This document shows, piece by piece, positions 16,901-27,572 of a DNA stretch of 64,000 nt. Each line of letters begins with the position of its first letter. Position 1 is the first letter of the stretch. The stretch lies in NCBI RefSeq assembly GCF_000422085.1, contig NC_021741.1:4650001-4714000 (forward strand). The letters are read 5' to 3'. This DNA is from Serratia liquefaciens ATCC 27592. Lineage in GTDB: Bacteria > Pseudomonadota > Gammaproteobacteria > Enterobacterales > Enterobacteriaceae. Under the pieces are notes generated by a model. That model made no database searches. It saw only the letters and a list, made by a program, of their open reading frames with translations, and was not told the DNA's origin. The translations under genes were made by a program, and so were the position numbers.

Positions 16901-19354
16901 GCCGTCGTTATTCAGCGTGGCAGCCGTCAGTTTCAGTGGCCCCTGGCTCAGCACTTGCCCACTGTTGTGCAACGTCTGTTCGACCGTTGCCGTCAGCCCA
17001 TTTTCCCCCAGGGTGCTGCCAGTGTTGGCCCAACCTTGTACGCCGATATCAATGTTCTGTCCCTGTAGCTTACCGGCGTTATTCAACCGCTCCCCCTGCA
17101 GCGCCAACGCCCCCCCGGCCAGCACTCGCCCTGCCACGCGGTTTTGCAGATCTTTCGCTGTAATCTCCACCAGCCCCTTGGCCTGTATCAGCCCACTGTT
17201 CTCCACATCTTGCGCCGTGAGCTTCATGCTGTTGGCCGCGAGGGTGCCGGTATTGTTCAACGTTGGAGCCTTTAACGTCAGCGTATTGTCCGCCACCAGC
17301 TTGCCCTGGTTGTCCACCTTTTCACTAAAGCTCAGCTCCACCCCGGAGGCGCCGATCTGCCCGCTGTTGACCAGGGTAGTGCCATTCACCGTCAGCCGTT
17401 TGCCGGCCAGCAGTTCGCCTTGTTGATCGAGCCGATTTACCTTCAGCGTGAAGCCATTATCGGCCTGCAGATGCCCTCGCTGGCGCAGTGAACCACCGCG
17501 CCAGTCAATGTTAAGTGCGTTGATTTGGCCGCTGTTATCGGCAGTCGCAGCGGAAAAGTTCAAATCCCCCAAGGTGTTAAACACGCCCGCCAAATGCGCA
17601 TCCTGCGTAATTTTTAACGCCATGCCCTGTTTGGCCTGGGTGCGGGCGCCTGCGGTGGTCGACAAATTCTGGCCGTCCATCGTCAGGGCGAGTTCGCTGG
17701 AAAGCAGCCCGCCCAACCGCACGTCATTAGCCTGAATGACAATATCGCTATCACTCAGCAGCGATGAGCCTGCAGCTGTGCTCAGTATGCCGCCGTTGAG
17801 GGTGATGCCCTGTTTGCCGCTGGCGCTGCCCGCCAGCAAGAATTCCCCGGCCTGTACGGTTAAGGGGCCATCTGCAGACAGGGAACCTGCCACGTTAAGC
17901 TTGTCGCGCACGCGCAGCTCAAGGTGCTGCCTGGCCCCGATGGCCCCCTGGTTATCGACGCTTTTGGCCGTGATCCGCTGAACACCGCCCGCTTGCAACT
18001 GCCCCCGATTATCAAGCCGTTCGCCTATCAGCGTCTGCATGCCCTGTGCCTGTATCCGCCCGCTGTTGTCCAGGCTCTGTGTCTGAATGTGGCTGTCGCG
18101 GTTGGCGGCCAGCTGGCCGCTGCTGCTGAGGTTATTGGCTTGCAGGTGCAGATCGCGCCCGGCGGTCAGAACGCCCTGCCAGTCGCCGTCACCGTTAAGC
18201 GTCATATTGATGTCACCTTCGGCAGTCAGGCTGCTGTCTTTAGCGCTGCTCAGGGTGTCTGCGGTCAGCTGCAGTTTGCCGTCAGTACTGGCTTTGCCCG
18301 CCTGCAATTTGCCTGCGGCGCTAAGCTGCATATCGCCTTTGGCGTTCAACACGGCCTTGTCCAGGGCCAGTTCACCCCGGCTGTTCAGGCTCATCGCCTG
18401 GCCGGCCTTATGGTTGCCGCTCAGCGTCATTCCTGCCGCCGTAGCATTCAGGCTCCCCTCTGCCAGCGTATTATTCAGCCGCAGTTGCCCATTGGCATCC
18501 AATTGAATATCGCCCTCACGCGCGTTGAGGTTGCCGAGGTTGATCCCAACGCCTTTTTCACTGGAGACCAGGTGGATACGGTTGGCGTACATGCCACCAA
18601 GCGCACCAGTATCAATCGCCACCTTGGGCGCGTCGCTACTGCCTGCAATCGCCGTGGCCTTGCCGGTAGCATCTACCCGGTTGGCCCCGAGCGTGATGCT
18701 GAGGTCCTTGGCGTGCAGTTGCGCGTTAATCTCGGTTGCGCGGGCGATCAAGGCAAATTTTTCGCTCTTGCCGGCGTCCAGCCCGTTACCCTGAATGGTG
18801 ATTGCCCCCTGGGTGACTTCCAACGCCTGCAGCTTGCCGTCAGCACCCAGCACCGGCTTGCCGGTCGTCAGCGTCGCGTTGGGGGTATTGATAAAGCCGC
18901 AGCCGTCGCAGGTGATGCCATAGGGGTTGGCTACCATCACGCTGGCCTGCTTGCCCGCGACCTCCAGGTAACCGCGCAGCTGTGAGGGGTTCGGTGCCAC
19001 CACCTCATTGATGATGCCCTGCGCTTCCCCGCCGGCCTGCAGGTTGGGGTTGTTCTGGATCAGCCCGCCAAGCTGGCTCTGATTGAGCTGGCCAGTGGCG
19101 TTGTTGAGGATCGTCCCCTCTTTGCCAACGTTGAAATCGTTGTATTTGTTATGCGAAATACCAGCCTGGTTCGGCGTGGCAATATTGATCACCGGCACAC
19201 CATTGGCGGCCTGATCCACTCGGGTATTGCCTTCGGCTACGTTAATGCCCTCGGCCAGTACAGGCAGCAACGGTTGCCCCGCCAGCAATGTGCACAGGGT
19301 ATAGCTCAGCAGGCGCTGCGTGGTATTAAGGTTTTGATTATCACTATGTTTCAT
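13901..19354 (-). CDS. cdiA: CdiA/filamentous haemagglutinin-type exoprotein, 5' part truncated by frameshift
   Basis: 1817 codons. Residues 1-35 are the signal region ([22 protein letters not shown]). About 40-300 form the TPS secretion domain recognised by CdiB, with [19 protein letters not shown] and [16 protein letters not shown]. About 300-1340 are haemagglutinin (FHA-1) repeats. About 1370-1790 is a non-repeat region where receptor-binding domains lie in known CdiA proteins. The frame then shifts at the tandem duplication and ends after 26 foreign residues. Without one copy the gene would run to 9735 and give 3195 aa. The truncated product could be secreted and might still act as an adhesin, but lacks FHA-2 and toxin. 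It starts 26 bp after the cdiB stop. Confidence 0.9.
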   Translation of the reverse strand: MKHSDNQNLNTTQRLLSYTLCTLLAGQPLLPVLAEGINVAEGNTRVDQAANGVPVINIATPNQAGISHNKYNDFNVGKEGTILNNATGQLNQSQLGGLIQNNPNLQAGGEAQGIINEVVAPNPSQLRGYLEVAGKQASVMVANPYGITCDGCGFINTPNATLTTGKPVLGADGKLQALEVTQGAITIQGNGLDAGKSEKFALIARATEINAQLHAKDLSITLGANRVDATGKATAIAGSSDAPKVAIDTGALGGMYANRIHLVSSEKGVGINLGNLNAREGDIQLDANGQLRLNNTLAEGSLNATAAGMTLSGNHKAGQAMSLNSRGELALDKAVLNAKGDMQLSAAGKLQAGKASTDGKLQLTADTLSSAKDSSLTAEGDINMTLNGDGDWQGVLTAGRDLHLQANNLSSSGQLAANRDSHIQTQSLDNSGRIQAQGMQTLIGERLDNRGQLQAGGVQRITAKSVDNQGAIGARQHLELRVRDKLNVAGSLSADGPLTVQAGEFLLAGSASGKQGITLNGGILSTAAGSSLLSDSDIVIQANDVRLGGLLSSELALTMDGQNLSTTAGARTQAKQGMALKITQDAHLAGVFNTLGDLNFSAATADNSGQINALNIDWRGGSLRQRGHLQADNGFTLKVNRLDQQGELLAGKRLTVNGTTLVNSGQIGASGVELSFSEKVDNQGKLVADNTLTLKAPTLNNTGTLAANSMKLTAQDVENSGLIQAKGLVEITAKDLQNRVAGRVLAGGALALQGERLNNAGKLQGQNIDIGVQGWANTGSTLGENGLTATVEQTLHNSGQVLSQGPLKLTAATLNNDGKVLSEGALQLSADSISNQGEAQGAATTVTANTVNNSGNLIGLRQLALQLQKDLNNTVSGKLLSEGELTVGAAIVENDGVWQGGSIRLAAQQLDHKGVLQAGTGGIHLDLSDSLKTETSSKIFSSGKTDLTAQTLNNQGHVQAGELTLKAAELTNTGRLQGQKNLEAKLSGIFHNLAGGTVRSLGTLRVEAAELNNAGDLQGDGGSVLRLDRQLSNSGKMIVGGALDLQAPSLNNLGWLQANSLTFRGTRLDNSGTLSGIGDTRFTLDVLNNMGTLQGGNLTLQTGSLDNTGTLLATSQMSVNARQIDNHQNGKLFSGGDATLVSSLLNQYGQLVALGNITLTLKEAFTQNGTLAAGKKLTLSSDGDVVLLGTLQGQSIDVRSAGQLTHAGTLRGGSGDVRIEAAGITQTSTASLQSGGWVQLLSRGDINNNGFIGTAGNLLLSAANHLLNIGMLYGGGDVQLLAERITNQRGDVLAGNNLWMQKDAAGNANSEIVNTSGTIETENGNIQINTAHLLNQRDGWSVSTEKQTTAKDPLWNGQTLVNMKLGDLAESELGYYIKTVRTGGSMGHGNGSVDDYYYLAPKAPAVDKKILVESSSVTVTANGGAGRIAAGKDIVGTITRFDNIASDMLANGDISLSGGSLNNESTQAGSQNKYLNYRYDGEIAQYDFDKHRSLADFKKSGNYIRDNVNTPIQYRLTGQPEYQNENTAVYRSVIQAGGAVNVRFTDDISNSMVTPNAGSLSHTLARPTLDSLQQPEAISGVQQQDLAADQSVAFGSAEWKDNLQAALGSLGNNAVALADYPLPGGDSGRFVVSADPNSPYLITTNPKLDGLGQLDNSLFNDLYAMLGQQPGAAPRENDRRFTDEKQFIGSAYFLDRLRLNPDYDYRFLGDAAFDTRYISNAMLSQTGKRYLNGIGSDLAQMQQLIDNAAQAQSGLNLQFGVSLTPGQVAQLDKSIVWWEKVTINGQTVLAPKLYLARRCWRQNSIWPKVTQPSSTAA
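13935..13998. repeat. exact 32-bp tandem duplication that frameshifts cdiA
   Basis: Copy 1 is 13935-13966 and copy 2 is 13967-13998; they are identical, and 4 more bases (GGCC) of a third copy follow. 32 is not a multiple of 3. Deleting one copy rejoins the two cdiA frames as ...[20 protein letters not shown]... and gives 9588 bp, exactly 3196 codons with stop. This could be a slipped-strand event, a phase-variable switch or an assembly error. Confidence 0.95.
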
Positions 19355-19380
19355 CCTTGAAACCTTCCTGTGCGTTAGCG

Positions 19381-21054
19381 TTAAATAACGATATTGACCC
19401 GGTAATAGACCGAAACACGATCCGGCTTCATTCCATCCGGGTAAGCCAGTGGCCAGCCGACGGTCAGTTGACTGCTGAAATAGCGGCTACGGCTCCCCAG
19501 GCCCAGGGCGCCGCCCCACAGCGTCCCCGAGGCATTGGCATCCAGCGCGTCATGGTGCAGATAGCCGCCGTCTACCGCCGCCATGGCGTTAATACTGCCG
19601 ACGTACGGCAAGGTCACCAGCGCCCGGTTAACTTCATTACGCCAGTAGCCGCCCTTGTCACCGGAAAGATACTGCTCCTTGAAACCACGTACAGAGCTCT
19701 CACCACCGATGGTCAGACGTTCGCTGCCGTATAAGCGGTGATTGCTCCACTGGCTGTACAGGCTGGTGAGGTAAGTCCAATCTTGCGCCAGCGGCAGGTA
19801 GTAGCTGCCGGAAAGCGAAAGTTTATGAAATTCGGCGCGGGGGGCTTCCTTGATTTTGCCGCTGTCGTTCTCTGCCCCTAGCCACGGCACCCCGCGGCTG
19901 TAAGCCGGGTTCAGGGTGGCGAAACCGCCCAACAGCTTTTGGCTGTGGCTAACACCCAGCGTCACGCTGGTCAGTTTGCGGCTGCTGCTTTCCAGCCGGG
20001 TGTCATTGAGATAATTGCGATTGATGCGGTGCGTGACCCCCAGCGACAGGCCGGTTTTCATTTCGCCGTCACGGAACAACACCCGCGAAACGCCCAACCG
20101 ATGGATCTGGCTGTCACCGCTGGAACGCCAGTCAAAGCCCTGGTTGTTGAGGGTAGCCAGGTAGTCGCTGTAGGAATAGTTGTAATCCAGCGTCCAGTAG
20201 CCGTAAGGCAAGCTGAGGCCGGCCTGCACGCTGCGCGCATTGTGATCGTTGGCAAAATCGCTGCTACGGGCACCGGCGACAAACCATTGATCCGCCAGCC
20301 CCAGCAGGTTATTGCCGGTCAGCGATCCGTTGATCTGACCGGCACCGGTACTTTTTTGCCCGCTGTTGTCGAACCCTGCCCCCAGCGTCAGAGGAAACTC
20401 AGGTTTGGCGCTCAGATTGACCACCGAGTAACCCGGCCGGCTACCCGGCAGAATTTCTATCTGTACCGGCTGCTGACGCAGTCGGTTGATCTGTTCCATG
20501 CCCTGTTCGATATCACGCAGATTAAGAATATTGCCCTGCAGGCCCGGGAAGACCATTTTCAGCATGCGATCGTCTCGTTGCTCCAGCAGAACGTTCTCCA
20601 GCTTGCCCTCCAGCACCAGCAACCGCAGCTCGCCGCGCGACAGATCCTGTTCGGTCAGGAATGCGCGGCTGGTGATATAGCCACGGTTGATATACCAATC
20701 GGAGATCTGCTGCACCAGCGTCTGGACTTGGCCCAGATTCAGACATTGCTGCAGATAAGGCTGCGTGAGTTTACGTTGTGCACTGGCGGGCAGATGAGCC
20801 GCGCCTTCCAGCCGGATATGGGTGATGCTAAAACAAGGTCCGCCAGCGTTGGCGTTGGGTGTTGCAGGGGTCGGCAAGGCCGGCGTCAGGCTACGTTGCA
20901 GCTCCTGCCGCTGCTGCTGGTTTTGCTCCAGCAATTCACGCTGCTGTTGTTGAATGGTGTCACGATCTGCCGGGCTAAGCAGGTTAGCGCCCGCCGCGGA
21001 GGAAAAGAAAATGCACAGCAAAGCTGTCGAAAGCCGTTGAGTCACTGAATCCAT
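19381..21054 (-). CDS. cdiB: two-partner secretion outer-membrane transporter CdiB (FhaC/ShlB family)
   Basis: 557 aa. A signal peptide (residues 1-23) precedes a Gln-rich linker typical of the family ([18 protein letters not shown]), two POTRA domains (about 75-230) and a 16-strand barrel. Barrel motifs include VRGF ([20 protein letters not shown]) and the final strand [11 protein letters not shown]. It should translocate CdiA across the outer membrane by binding its TPS domain with the POTRA domains. First gene of cdiB-cdiA-cdiI, reading away from tldD. It appears intact, so the secretion half of the system is probably functional. Confidence 0.92.
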   Translation of the reverse strand: MDSVTQRLSTALLCIFFSSAAGANLLSPADRDTIQQQQRELLEQNQQQRQELQRSLTPALPTPATPNANAGGPCFSITHIRLEGAAHLPASAQRKLTQPYLQQCLNLGQVQTLVQQISDWYINRGYITSRAFLTEQDLSRGELRLLVLEGKLENVLLEQRDDRMLKMVFPGLQGNILNLRDIEQGMEQINRLRQQPVQIEILPGSRPGYSVVNLSAKPEFPLTLGAGFDNSGQKSTGAGQINGSLTGNNLLGLADQWFVAGARSSDFANDHNARSVQAGLSLPYGYWTLDYNYSYSDYLATLNNQGFDWRSSGDSQIHRLGVSRVLFRDGEMKTGLSLGVTHRINRNYLNDTRLESSSRKLTSVTLGVSHSQKLLGGFATLNPAYSRGVPWLGAENDSGKIKEAPRAEFHKLSLSGSYYLPLAQDWTYLTSLYSQWSNHRLYGSERLTIGGESSVRGFKEQYLSGDKGGYWRNEVNRALVTLPYVGSINAMAAVDGGYLHHDALDANASGTLWGGALGLGSRSRYFSSQLTVGWPLAYPDGMKPDRVSVYYRVNIVI

Positions 21055-21341
21055 TCAGAAGATCATCCGTGTGTTTTTTCAGCATTTTAACGACGGAAGG
21101 AAGAATGTAACAAGCTGTGAATCATTAGCTGGAGAGGCAATTAGGGCAATCGATACAGAAAGCTCTTAGGGAAAACCGCAGAAAATAGCTTCAAATAGTT
21201 AAATCTAATTTATTGATTTACTGAGGCTGGGAAAAACAGTGGATCGCTCTTAATTTAAGCAAAGCCAACTCATTGCCGTTAATGCGATGCAGGCCGCAAA
21301 ATGGCGTTTGATAGGGGCCGGGATCCGGCCCCAGGAGACGG
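21055..21341. promoter_or_regulatory. region between tldD and cdiB, presumed cdiB promoter
   Basis: 287 bp, AT-rich in the middle (21180-21230), the likely right boundary of the CDI island. The tldD side has a strong hairpin (21314-21332, arms GGGGCCG/CGGCCCC) that may end the tldD transcript, though without a U-run. No single promoter stands out by eye on the minus strand. Confidence 0.4.
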
Positions 21342-22787
21342 TTATGCGGTACCGCCAACGGTCAGGGTGTCCAGCTTCAGGGTCGGTTGGCCGACGCCCA
21401 CCGGCAGGCTTTGCCCCTCTTTGCCACATACACCAACGCCTTTATCCAGCGCCAGATCGTTGCCGACCATTGAAATCTGCTGCATTGCCTCGATACCGGA
21501 GCCAATCAGCGTAGCGCCTTTCACCGGTTTGGTGATGCGGCCATTTTCAATCAAATAGGCTTCGGTGGTGGAGAACACGAACTTGCCCGAAGTGATGTCC
21601 ACCTGACCGCCGCCGAAGTTAGGCGCATACAGGCCGTACTCGACGCTGGCGATGATCTCTTCCGGCGCCGACTTACCCGCCAGCATGTAGGTATTGGTCA
21701 TGCGCGGCATTGGCAGGTGCGCATAAGACTCGCGGCGGCCGTTACCGGTCGGTGCAACGCCCATCAGGCGCGCATTGAGCTTGTCCTGCATGTAGCCTTT
21801 CAGGATGCCGTTCTCAATCAGCACGTTGTACTGACCCGGTACGCCTTCGTCATCGATAGCCAGTGACCCACGACGCCCTTGCAGAGTACCGTCATCCACT
21901 ACGGTGCAAAGCTCGGAAGCCACCAGTTGGCCCATCTGACCGCTGAACACCGACGTACCGCGACGGTTGAAGTCACCTTCCAGGCCGTGGCCTACCGCCT
22001 CATGCAGCAGTACGCCTGGCCAGCCTGCGCCCAACACCACCGGCATATTGCCCGCCGGCGCCGCAACGGCAGACAGGTTGATCAACGCCATGCGCACCGC
22101 CTCTTTGGCGTAGGCATCGGCGCGAACGTCACCCTCGACGATTTCCAGGAAATAATCATAGCCAAAACGACCGCCGCCGCCGCTGGAGCCGCGCTCACGC
22201 TTGCCGTCTTGTTCCACCAGCACGCTGACGGACAAACGCACCAAGGGGCGCACGTCCGCCGCCAGGGTGCCGTCAGTAGCAGCGACCAGGATCTGCTCAT
22301 ATACGCCGGTGATACTGGCGCTGACTTCCTGTACGCGCTTATCGGTAGCGCGGGCCACCTTATCAACGCGATGCAGCAAGGCGATTTTTTCTTCACGCGG
22401 CAGGCTTTGCAGCGGATCAAGCAGCGGGTACAGCGCCTTATGGCTGATTTCGCCCAGGGTATGTACCTGGCCGTTGCCCTTGTCACGTACGATGCTGCGC
22501 GCCGCCTGAGCGCTCTGCTGCAAAGCGTTCAGGGTGATCTGATCGGCATAGGCGAAGCCGGTTTTTTCGCCGCTGACGGCGCGCACCCCGACCCCTTGAT
22601 CGATATTGTAAGAACCATCCTTGATAATGCCGTCTTCAATCACCCATGCTTCATGGTAGCTCGACTGGAAATAGAGATCGGCATAATCGAGGCGGCGTTC
22701 TGCCAGTTGCCCCAGGACGGAAAACAGGTCTTGGTGGCTCAACTTATTCGCAGCAAGTAACTGCTCACTGACAAACGTCAGGCTCAT
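21342..22787 (-). CDS. tldD: metalloprotease TldD
   Basis: 481 aa from the ATG at 22787, matching the usual TldD start ([11 protein letters not shown]); the open frame runs 12 codons further up. The zinc-protease motif is [11 protein letters not shown] at about residue 262. The C-terminus ends [11 protein letters not shown]. TldD and TldE form a heterodimer that degrades unfolded peptides and, in E. coli, matures microcin B17 and degrades CcdA antitoxin. It follows the nitrilase-family gene by 7 bp and so is likely cotranscribed with yhdP-nit. Confidence 0.95.
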   Translation of the reverse strand: MSLTFVSEQLLAANKLSHQDLFSVLGQLAERRLDYADLYFQSSYHEAWVIEDGIIKDGSYNIDQGVGVRAVSGEKTGFAYADQITLNALQQSAQAARSIVRDKGNGQVHTLGEISHKALYPLLDPLQSLPREEKIALLHRVDKVARATDKRVQEVSASITGVYEQILVAATDGTLAADVRPLVRLSVSVLVEQDGKRERGSSGGGGRFGYDYFLEIVEGDVRADAYAKEAVRMALINLSAVAAPAGNMPVVLGAGWPGVLLHEAVGHGLEGDFNRRGTSVFSGQMGQLVASELCTVVDDGTLQGRRGSLAIDDEGVPGQYNVLIENGILKGYMQDKLNARLMGVAPTGNGRRESYAHLPMPRMTNTYMLAGKSAPEEIIASVEYGLYAPNFGGGQVDITSGKFVFSTTEAYLIENGRITKPVKGATLIGSGIEAMQQISMVGNDLALDKGVGVCGKEGQSLPVGVGQPTLKLDTLTVGGTA

Positions 22788-22794
22788 AATTTTT

Positions 22795-23655
22795 TCACTC
22801 TTTAATGGAGGAGTTTTTTTCAAACGGCGCCGTCAGCGACATCTGGAATCTGTTGTGTTGCAACACCGGCATCTGCTCACGAATCGTTTTGAGGCCGGTA
22901 GTGTCAACCCGCACTTTCAACGCCGAGACCGCATCCGCGTTTTCGGCCAGCACCTTGCCCCAACCGTCTACCGCCAGCGAGTGGCCCCAGGTGCGGCGAG
23001 TCGGGCCATGGCTGCCGACCTGCGCCGGCGCCAGGATCACACACTGGTTTTCAATCGCCCTTGCGCGCAGCAGTATTTCCCAGTGCGCTTCACCGGTCAC
23101 GCGGGTAAAGGCTGCAGGCACGGAAATCAGTTCAGCGCCCTGCGCTCGCAACGCCTGGAACAGCGCCGGGAAGCGCAAATCGTAGCAGATGGTCATGCCA
23201 AGCCGACCGACCGGGGTATCCACTACCGTGAGCTGTTGGCCATGTTGATAGGTGTCTGACTCACGATAATGGCCGTGGGAGTCGTTAATGTCCACGTCGA
23301 ACATGTGCAGCTTGTCGTAACGCGCCCGGATCTCGCCCTGATCGTCAAACAGCAGGCTGCTGGTAGTGATAAGCGCAGGATTTTCGCGGCTGACCAGCGG
23401 CATGGAACCGACCAGCAACCACACGCCATAGCGTCGCGCCATTTCACGCACCGCGTTTTGCAACGGCCCGTCGCCCTGTTGCTCCGCATGCTCACGATAG
23501 GCCGCAGAGTTGGCGAACAGCAGCGCATTCTCCGGCGTCATTACCAGTTTTACCCCGGCATTGAGCTGCTTAATCTGCTGTTCAATCTGGGCCAGGTTGT
23601 CACGCACCCGATCGCCACTGCACAACTGTAACAACGCAACGTTAGCATTTCTCAT
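22795..23655 (-). CDS. carbon-nitrogen hydrolase, probable deaminated-glutathione amidase
   Basis: 286 aa nitrilase-superfamily protein. The catalytic Glu-Lys-Cys triad is visible: MTPENALLF (about residue 42), YDKLHMFDV (about 115) and [12 protein letters not shown] (about 153). LHMFDVDI and RRTWGHSL resemble NIT1-type amidases, which hydrolyse deaminated glutathione as a metabolite-repair step. The start overlaps the yhdP stop (ATGA). E. coli lacks a gene at this position, but I recall similar genes here in Yersinia and Serratia. The substrate is inferred from family likeness. Confidence 0.82.
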   Translation of the reverse strand: MRNANVALLQLCSGDRVRDNLAQIEQQIKQLNAGVKLVMTPENALLFANSAAYREHAEQQGDGPLQNAVREMARRYGVWLLVGSMPLVSRENPALITTSSLLFDDQGEIRARYDKLHMFDVDINDSHGHYRESDTYQHGQQLTVVDTPVGRLGMTICYDLRFPALFQALRAQGAELISVPAAFTRVTGEAHWEILLRARAIENQCVILAPAQVGSHGPTRRTWGHSLAVDGWGKVLAENADAVSALKVRVDTTGLKTIREQMPVLQHNRFQMSLTAPFEKNSSIKE

Positions 23656-26600
23656 GACGCCTTATCCTCCTTTGGCTTACGCAACACCTCATTGATCTTC
23701 GGCTGATCCAGGCTGCCGCCGATATGGTAACGAATCAGCGAAATCTTGTTCCACAGCGGCCCCAGCACTTTGGACGCGGCAAACACCGCAGCACCGACAA
23801 TCGGGTTAATCACGAATGCCGTCGCCACGCCGACGGTGGCTGAAATTTCCGGCGCCACCACCGCTTCCATATCAATCTGCCGACGCGCCAGGTCAATTTG
23901 CCCGCTCATGGCAATATCCGCTGCCAGCCCGTCAACCAAAAGGTTATCGGTATGCATTATGCCATCTTTCAACCACGAGGTGCTGCGGATGGAGTCAAAG
24001 TAGAAGCCTTTGCCGAAGGTATCGCTGAAATCGAACTGTAGCTTGCGTAACAGGGCATCGAAGCTCACCAGACGCAACAGCTGGCCGGCACGACCGCCGC
24101 CCATGCTGTCGATTTCGCCCTTGCCCATATTAATTTTCAGCGCGCCACTCAAGGTGTTCAACTGCGGTTTCCACGGCTGGCCGCGCCAGTAGAGATCGAA
24201 ATCGACGTCATAAGGTGCACCTTTCAGCGGCGTGGTGATGCCAAAGAAAGCCGCAGTTTCATCAATTTTGGCACCCAGCAGTTTACCTTTCAGCGAGCTG
24301 CGCTCTTCCTGGGCATTCTGTTTCCATAAACCGCTGGCGGTCATGCGCCCTTTGCCGGTATCGACTAACCCGTGCGTCAGCAGGAGGGTATCCCCCTGAT
24401 TGGTTAAATCCGCCTCAACCTTGCCGAGGTTCTGCCCCATCACCCAGCACGACTTACAGCGCAGCATCAGCGACGGCCAGTCGCGGAAGGAAACCTTGTC
24501 TGCGGCCACCTGCGCAGCTGCGGTCGCCGTCGGAGTGCTCTTAGCGGCGTCAAACTGCGGGTTGTAATAGAGATAATTGATATCGGCGCGCCACGGCCCC
24601 CGGTCCGCCACCCGTAAACTGCCATCAACCTCATCGCCCTTGGCGCTGACCAGCGTGGCCCCCAGCTGCTTCTCTGCCGACAGCGTCAACTTATGCCACG
24701 CCTGACCGCCTAGCAGCAGCTGTGGCGTTTTTAGTGCGACGGTGGTCGGGAAGTTAAATCCGCCCACCTTGCCCATACCGCCACTTTGTTTCAGCGCCGG
24801 TGCCATCAGGCCCAGCCATTTCTCACCGTCCAGCGGCGGCAGGTTCAGCGTCAGCGATTTTCCGTTCGGTAACGGTGGGGTTCCACTACCAGCGGTTTGC
24901 CAGGCCGCCCGTGCCAGCGTGACCTGCTGTTTGGCGAAGGTCCATTCGCTGTTGAATTTGTTTTGTTTGCCAGCACTGCCGGTCAGCATGAATCCATTCA
25001 GGCCACCTTTCACTTTTACGCTCAGCGGCAATGGCTCACCCGCCGGTTTATCTAATGGCGAAGGTAAGTGACTACTTACTTTCTTAAGGTCCGCATCAAC
25101 GCCAATGTCATAGCTGGCCGCGCCCTGATGAGGCAAGACAATAGCCACTTGGCCTTGCCAAGGGGCGCTGCCGCTCAGTGCATCGCTCACTTCCTGCGGG
25201 ATGCCAGGGAATTTGCCCGGCTGCCAGTCAGCTTTCAGGCCAACGTTGACCTTGTAATCGTTTTTCCCTTCCTGAGTGTTGAAATCCACCGCCACCGGCT
25301 GTCCAAACCAATTGGCAGACAGGGTATCGCTGCTCAGGTTGCCGTTATCAAAACGGAACTTGCCGCTGACCTTTTGCAGCTCACTGTCGATAGGCTTCAC
25401 CAACAGTGAGTTATTGTTCAGTGCAACTTCACCGGTGGCGCGCACCAGCTCGCCGTTCAAGGGAATATCGAGGTGTAAGCGCCCACTGACATTACCACCA
25501 ATCTGCAGTTCGTCCAGGGCCGAGCCCAATGAATCGTGCAGCGGAGTCTGTTTGAAATAGTCATGGATCTCCCCCCCCTGGCCCGCGACCTCGGCATCCA
25601 CCAACAAACGCTCTTTCAGGTAGTCCGGAATGACGGCACTGACATTTTTGCCATCGACTTTACCCAATTTGGTTTGCGGAGCATTCATCCACAGCCCCTC
25701 ATTGGCGAAGTCGAGATCGATAGCCAGATCGGTCAACGCCGGCCAATCCGGTTGGAACTGGAAGGTGGAATGACGCAGCGGGACAAACACCTCAAACTGA
25801 CCTTCGTTTTTGCGGTACGGGAAATGCTGCGGATCGCCGTTGTAGATCAGCGTGGCGTTATCCACCTGCCCACCCTGGATGGCGCCGCTGAGGTAATCCA
25901 CCAGATGCTTGCCCATCAGGGGCTCAGGGAAGTAGCGCCAGGCGTCCGCGCCATCGTACAGACGGATACCTGCCAGAATATTCAGCCACGGGTCGCCTTT
26001 GGCCGGCTGCTGATAGCGGAAGTCACCGTTAACCCACAGCGATTTGGCTTTCACATCCAGGTTTTGGCTCGCCAGTTCCCAGCCCTGGTCATTGTTCTGC
26101 CAGGTCAGAGCCCCCCGCGCGCTGCTGATTTCCAGAGGTGCCTGGAACATATCGCCATACGGCAAGGTGCTGTTATTGAGATCAAGCTGCAGACGACCAT
26201 TTTCCACACCGCCACTCAGTGCGCCGGAGAAGTGATTCACGCCGGGCAACAGTTTCCAGTGCTGCCAGCTGACGTCCTGCCAGAGGGCCTGGAAACGCGT
26301 TTTTTCCGGTTGTTTCAGCGGGATATCCAACGCCAGCGCGTTGACCTTGCCTTGCGGCTGCAGATCGTTCCAGCGATCCAACACGTCCGGGCTGAGGAAA
26401 GAGAAGGTCGGCAGTAGCGCGGCCAGGCGCTCAAGCTGAATGTCAGTGGCGCGCACGCGAAGCTCTTCGGTTTGCCCTGGGCCCAGGAACTCGGTGTTTT
26501 CCGGCAACCACAGCGCAGACAGCTTACCCTGTGGCCAGGCCTGACCGTCGGTGGCCAGGTTCAACTGCGGAACGTCCACCTGCCAGCCGGTACCCTGACG

Positions 26601-27467
26601 GCTGAGCGTCAGCGCCAGGTTGTCCACGTCGAGCCGATGAGCTTGAGTCCCCACGTTCCAGTTGGCCGCCCCCTGTTTCAGTAATGCACTGCCGGTGGCG
26701 ATTTCACCATTTTGGATCTGCAGCCAGGCCGCCAGACTGAAGTCTGCGCTTTCCAGCCCGGTATTGGCACGCAGCCAACGGGTGAACCAGGGCTTCATAT
26801 CGATATTGTCGGCCTGCATATAGACAGTGCCGGTATTCAATAGCCCTTGGTTATCACGCAGATCCATGCGCAGTTGCACCACGCCATGCTGTCCGTTCAG
26901 CGTCGACAGGCTGATCTGCCCTTCTGCCCGGTGACGATCGCGGCCGTTCAGCCAGGTCAACTGCGGGATTTCGAATTCGGCACGCGCGCCGGCGGGCGTC
27001 AGGAATGAGATGCGGCTGTCGCGCAGGTCGAAATGATCCAGCTGATGCAGCAGCAAATCGGTGATTTTACCCGGTTCGATGGTGCTACCCTGGTGCTCAT
27101 CGCCGCCCAGAGTGGTGTTAAGATCGAACTGGAGTTGGTGAAAGGTAAGATCGCGGAACTGCCAGCGTAAATGCAGCAGCGATTGCCACACGTCCAGCGC
27201 CAAGGTCACGCGTTCAATCTTCAGATTGCTTTTGGGCAGCGTGGCGCGCACGTTGCGCATTTCAAGCTGTGGGCCAAAAGTTTCCCAACTGCCCTGGATG
27301 AAATCGACCTGTACGGGCACGCCGGAGAGGCTTTCAACCTTTGCCAGCAATTGAGGGCGATAGTTGTTCAGTTCAGGCAGCGCCAGACGCAGCCCGCTGA
27401 TCAGCAACGCCACGATGACAATCAGAGTGGCGCCTGTAGCTAACAAAATCCCAGGCAGTCGCCTCAC
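23652..27467 (-). CDS. yhdP: AsmA-like phospholipid transport protein YhdP
   Basis: 1271 aa from a GTG at 27467, chosen because AAGGAG lies 7 bp upstream and E. coli YhdP begins at this RRLPGILL; the open frame extends 10 codons up. One N-terminal membrane anchor is followed by a very long beta-rich periplasmic body of the AsmA/TamB class and a C-terminal DUF3971/AsmA-2 region. YhdP helps move phospholipids from inner to outer membrane, in partial redundancy with TamB and YdbH, and affects enterobacterial common antigen and permeability. It is followed by an overlapping nitrilase-family gene. Confidence 0.93.
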   Translation of the reverse strand: MRRLPGILLATGATLIVIVALLISGLRLALPELNNYRPQLLAKVESLSGVPVQVDFIQGSWETFGPQLEMRNVRATLPKSNLKIERVTLALDVWQSLLHLRWQFRDLTFHQLQFDLNTTLGGDEHQGSTIEPGKITDLLLHQLDHFDLRDSRISFLTPAGARAEFEIPQLTWLNGRDRHRAEGQISLSTLNGQHGVVQLRMDLRDNQGLLNTGTVYMQADNIDMKPWFTRWLRANTGLESADFSLAAWLQIQNGEIATGSALLKQGAANWNVGTQAHRLDVDNLALTLSRQGTGWQVDVPQLNLATDGQAWPQGKLSALWLPENTEFLGPGQTEELRVRATDIQLERLAALLPTFSFLSPDVLDRWNDLQPQGKVNALALDIPLKQPEKTRFQALWQDVSWQHWKLLPGVNHFSGALSGGVENGRLQLDLNNSTLPYGDMFQAPLEISSARGALTWQNNDQGWELASQNLDVKAKSLWVNGDFRYQQPAKGDPWLNILAGIRLYDGADAWRYFPEPLMGKHLVDYLSGAIQGGQVDNATLIYNGDPQHFPYRKNEGQFEVFVPLRHSTFQFQPDWPALTDLAIDLDFANEGLWMNAPQTKLGKVDGKNVSAVIPDYLKERLLVDAEVAGQGGEIHDYFKQTPLHDSLGSALDELQIGGNVSGRLHLDIPLNGELVRATGEVALNNNSLLVKPIDSELQKVSGKFRFDNGNLSSDTLSANWFGQPVAVDFNTQEGKNDYKVNVGLKADWQPGKFPGIPQEVSDALSGSAPWQGQVAIVLPHQGAASYDIGVDADLKKVSSHLPSPLDKPAGEPLPLSVKVKGGLNGFMLTGSAGKQNKFNSEWTFAKQQVTLARAAWQTAGSGTPPLPNGKSLTLNLPPLDGEKWLGLMAPALKQSGGMGKVGGFNFPTTVALKTPQLLLGGQAWHKLTLSAEKQLGATLVSAKGDEVDGSLRVADRGPWRADINYLYYNPQFDAAKSTPTATAAAQVAADKVSFRDWPSLMLRCKSCWVMGQNLGKVEADLTNQGDTLLLTHGLVDTGKGRMTASGLWKQNAQEERSSLKGKLLGAKIDETAAFFGITTPLKGAPYDVDFDLYWRGQPWKPQLNTLSGALKINMGKGEIDSMGGGRAGQLLRLVSFDALLRKLQFDFSDTFGKGFYFDSIRSTSWLKDGIMHTDNLLVDGLAADIAMSGQIDLARRQIDMEAVVAPEISATVGVATAFVINPIVGAAVFAASKVLGPLWNKISLIRYHIGGSLDQPKINEVLRKPKEDKAS

Positions 27468-27516
27468 GCAGTTCTCCTTGCTTCCGCTGCCTGGCAACGG
27501 GAATATCTATGCACGA

Positions 27517-27540
27517 TGGGGCTCAGTATGCTGAGCCCCA
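27517..27540. other. hairpin between rng and yhdP
   Basis: Perfect arms TGGGGCTCAG and CTGAGCCCCA around a 4-base loop, in the 105-bp gap between rng and yhdP. No U-run on either strand, so it is more likely an RNA-processing or stability element than a strong terminator. Confidence 0.5.
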
Positions 27541-27572
27541 CTCATGTCTGACTTTAGCCACCAACGGGCGAA

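Noticed and set aside
14700..18500. Regularly spaced short similar units in cdiA, at first sight like a repeat array
   Set aside because: They are degenerate coding repeats (FHA repeats) in frame, without constant repeats and spacers; not a CRISPR array.
14958..18985. Long plus-strand ORFs opposite cdiA (for example 15191-15874, 17924-18985)
   Set aside because: Antisense shadows of a repetitive, GC-rich coding region; no ribosome binding sites and no protein-like composition.
22787..22823. Longer TldD start
   Set aside because: The 12 extra codons overlap the nitrilase stop region and are absent from known TldD proteins.
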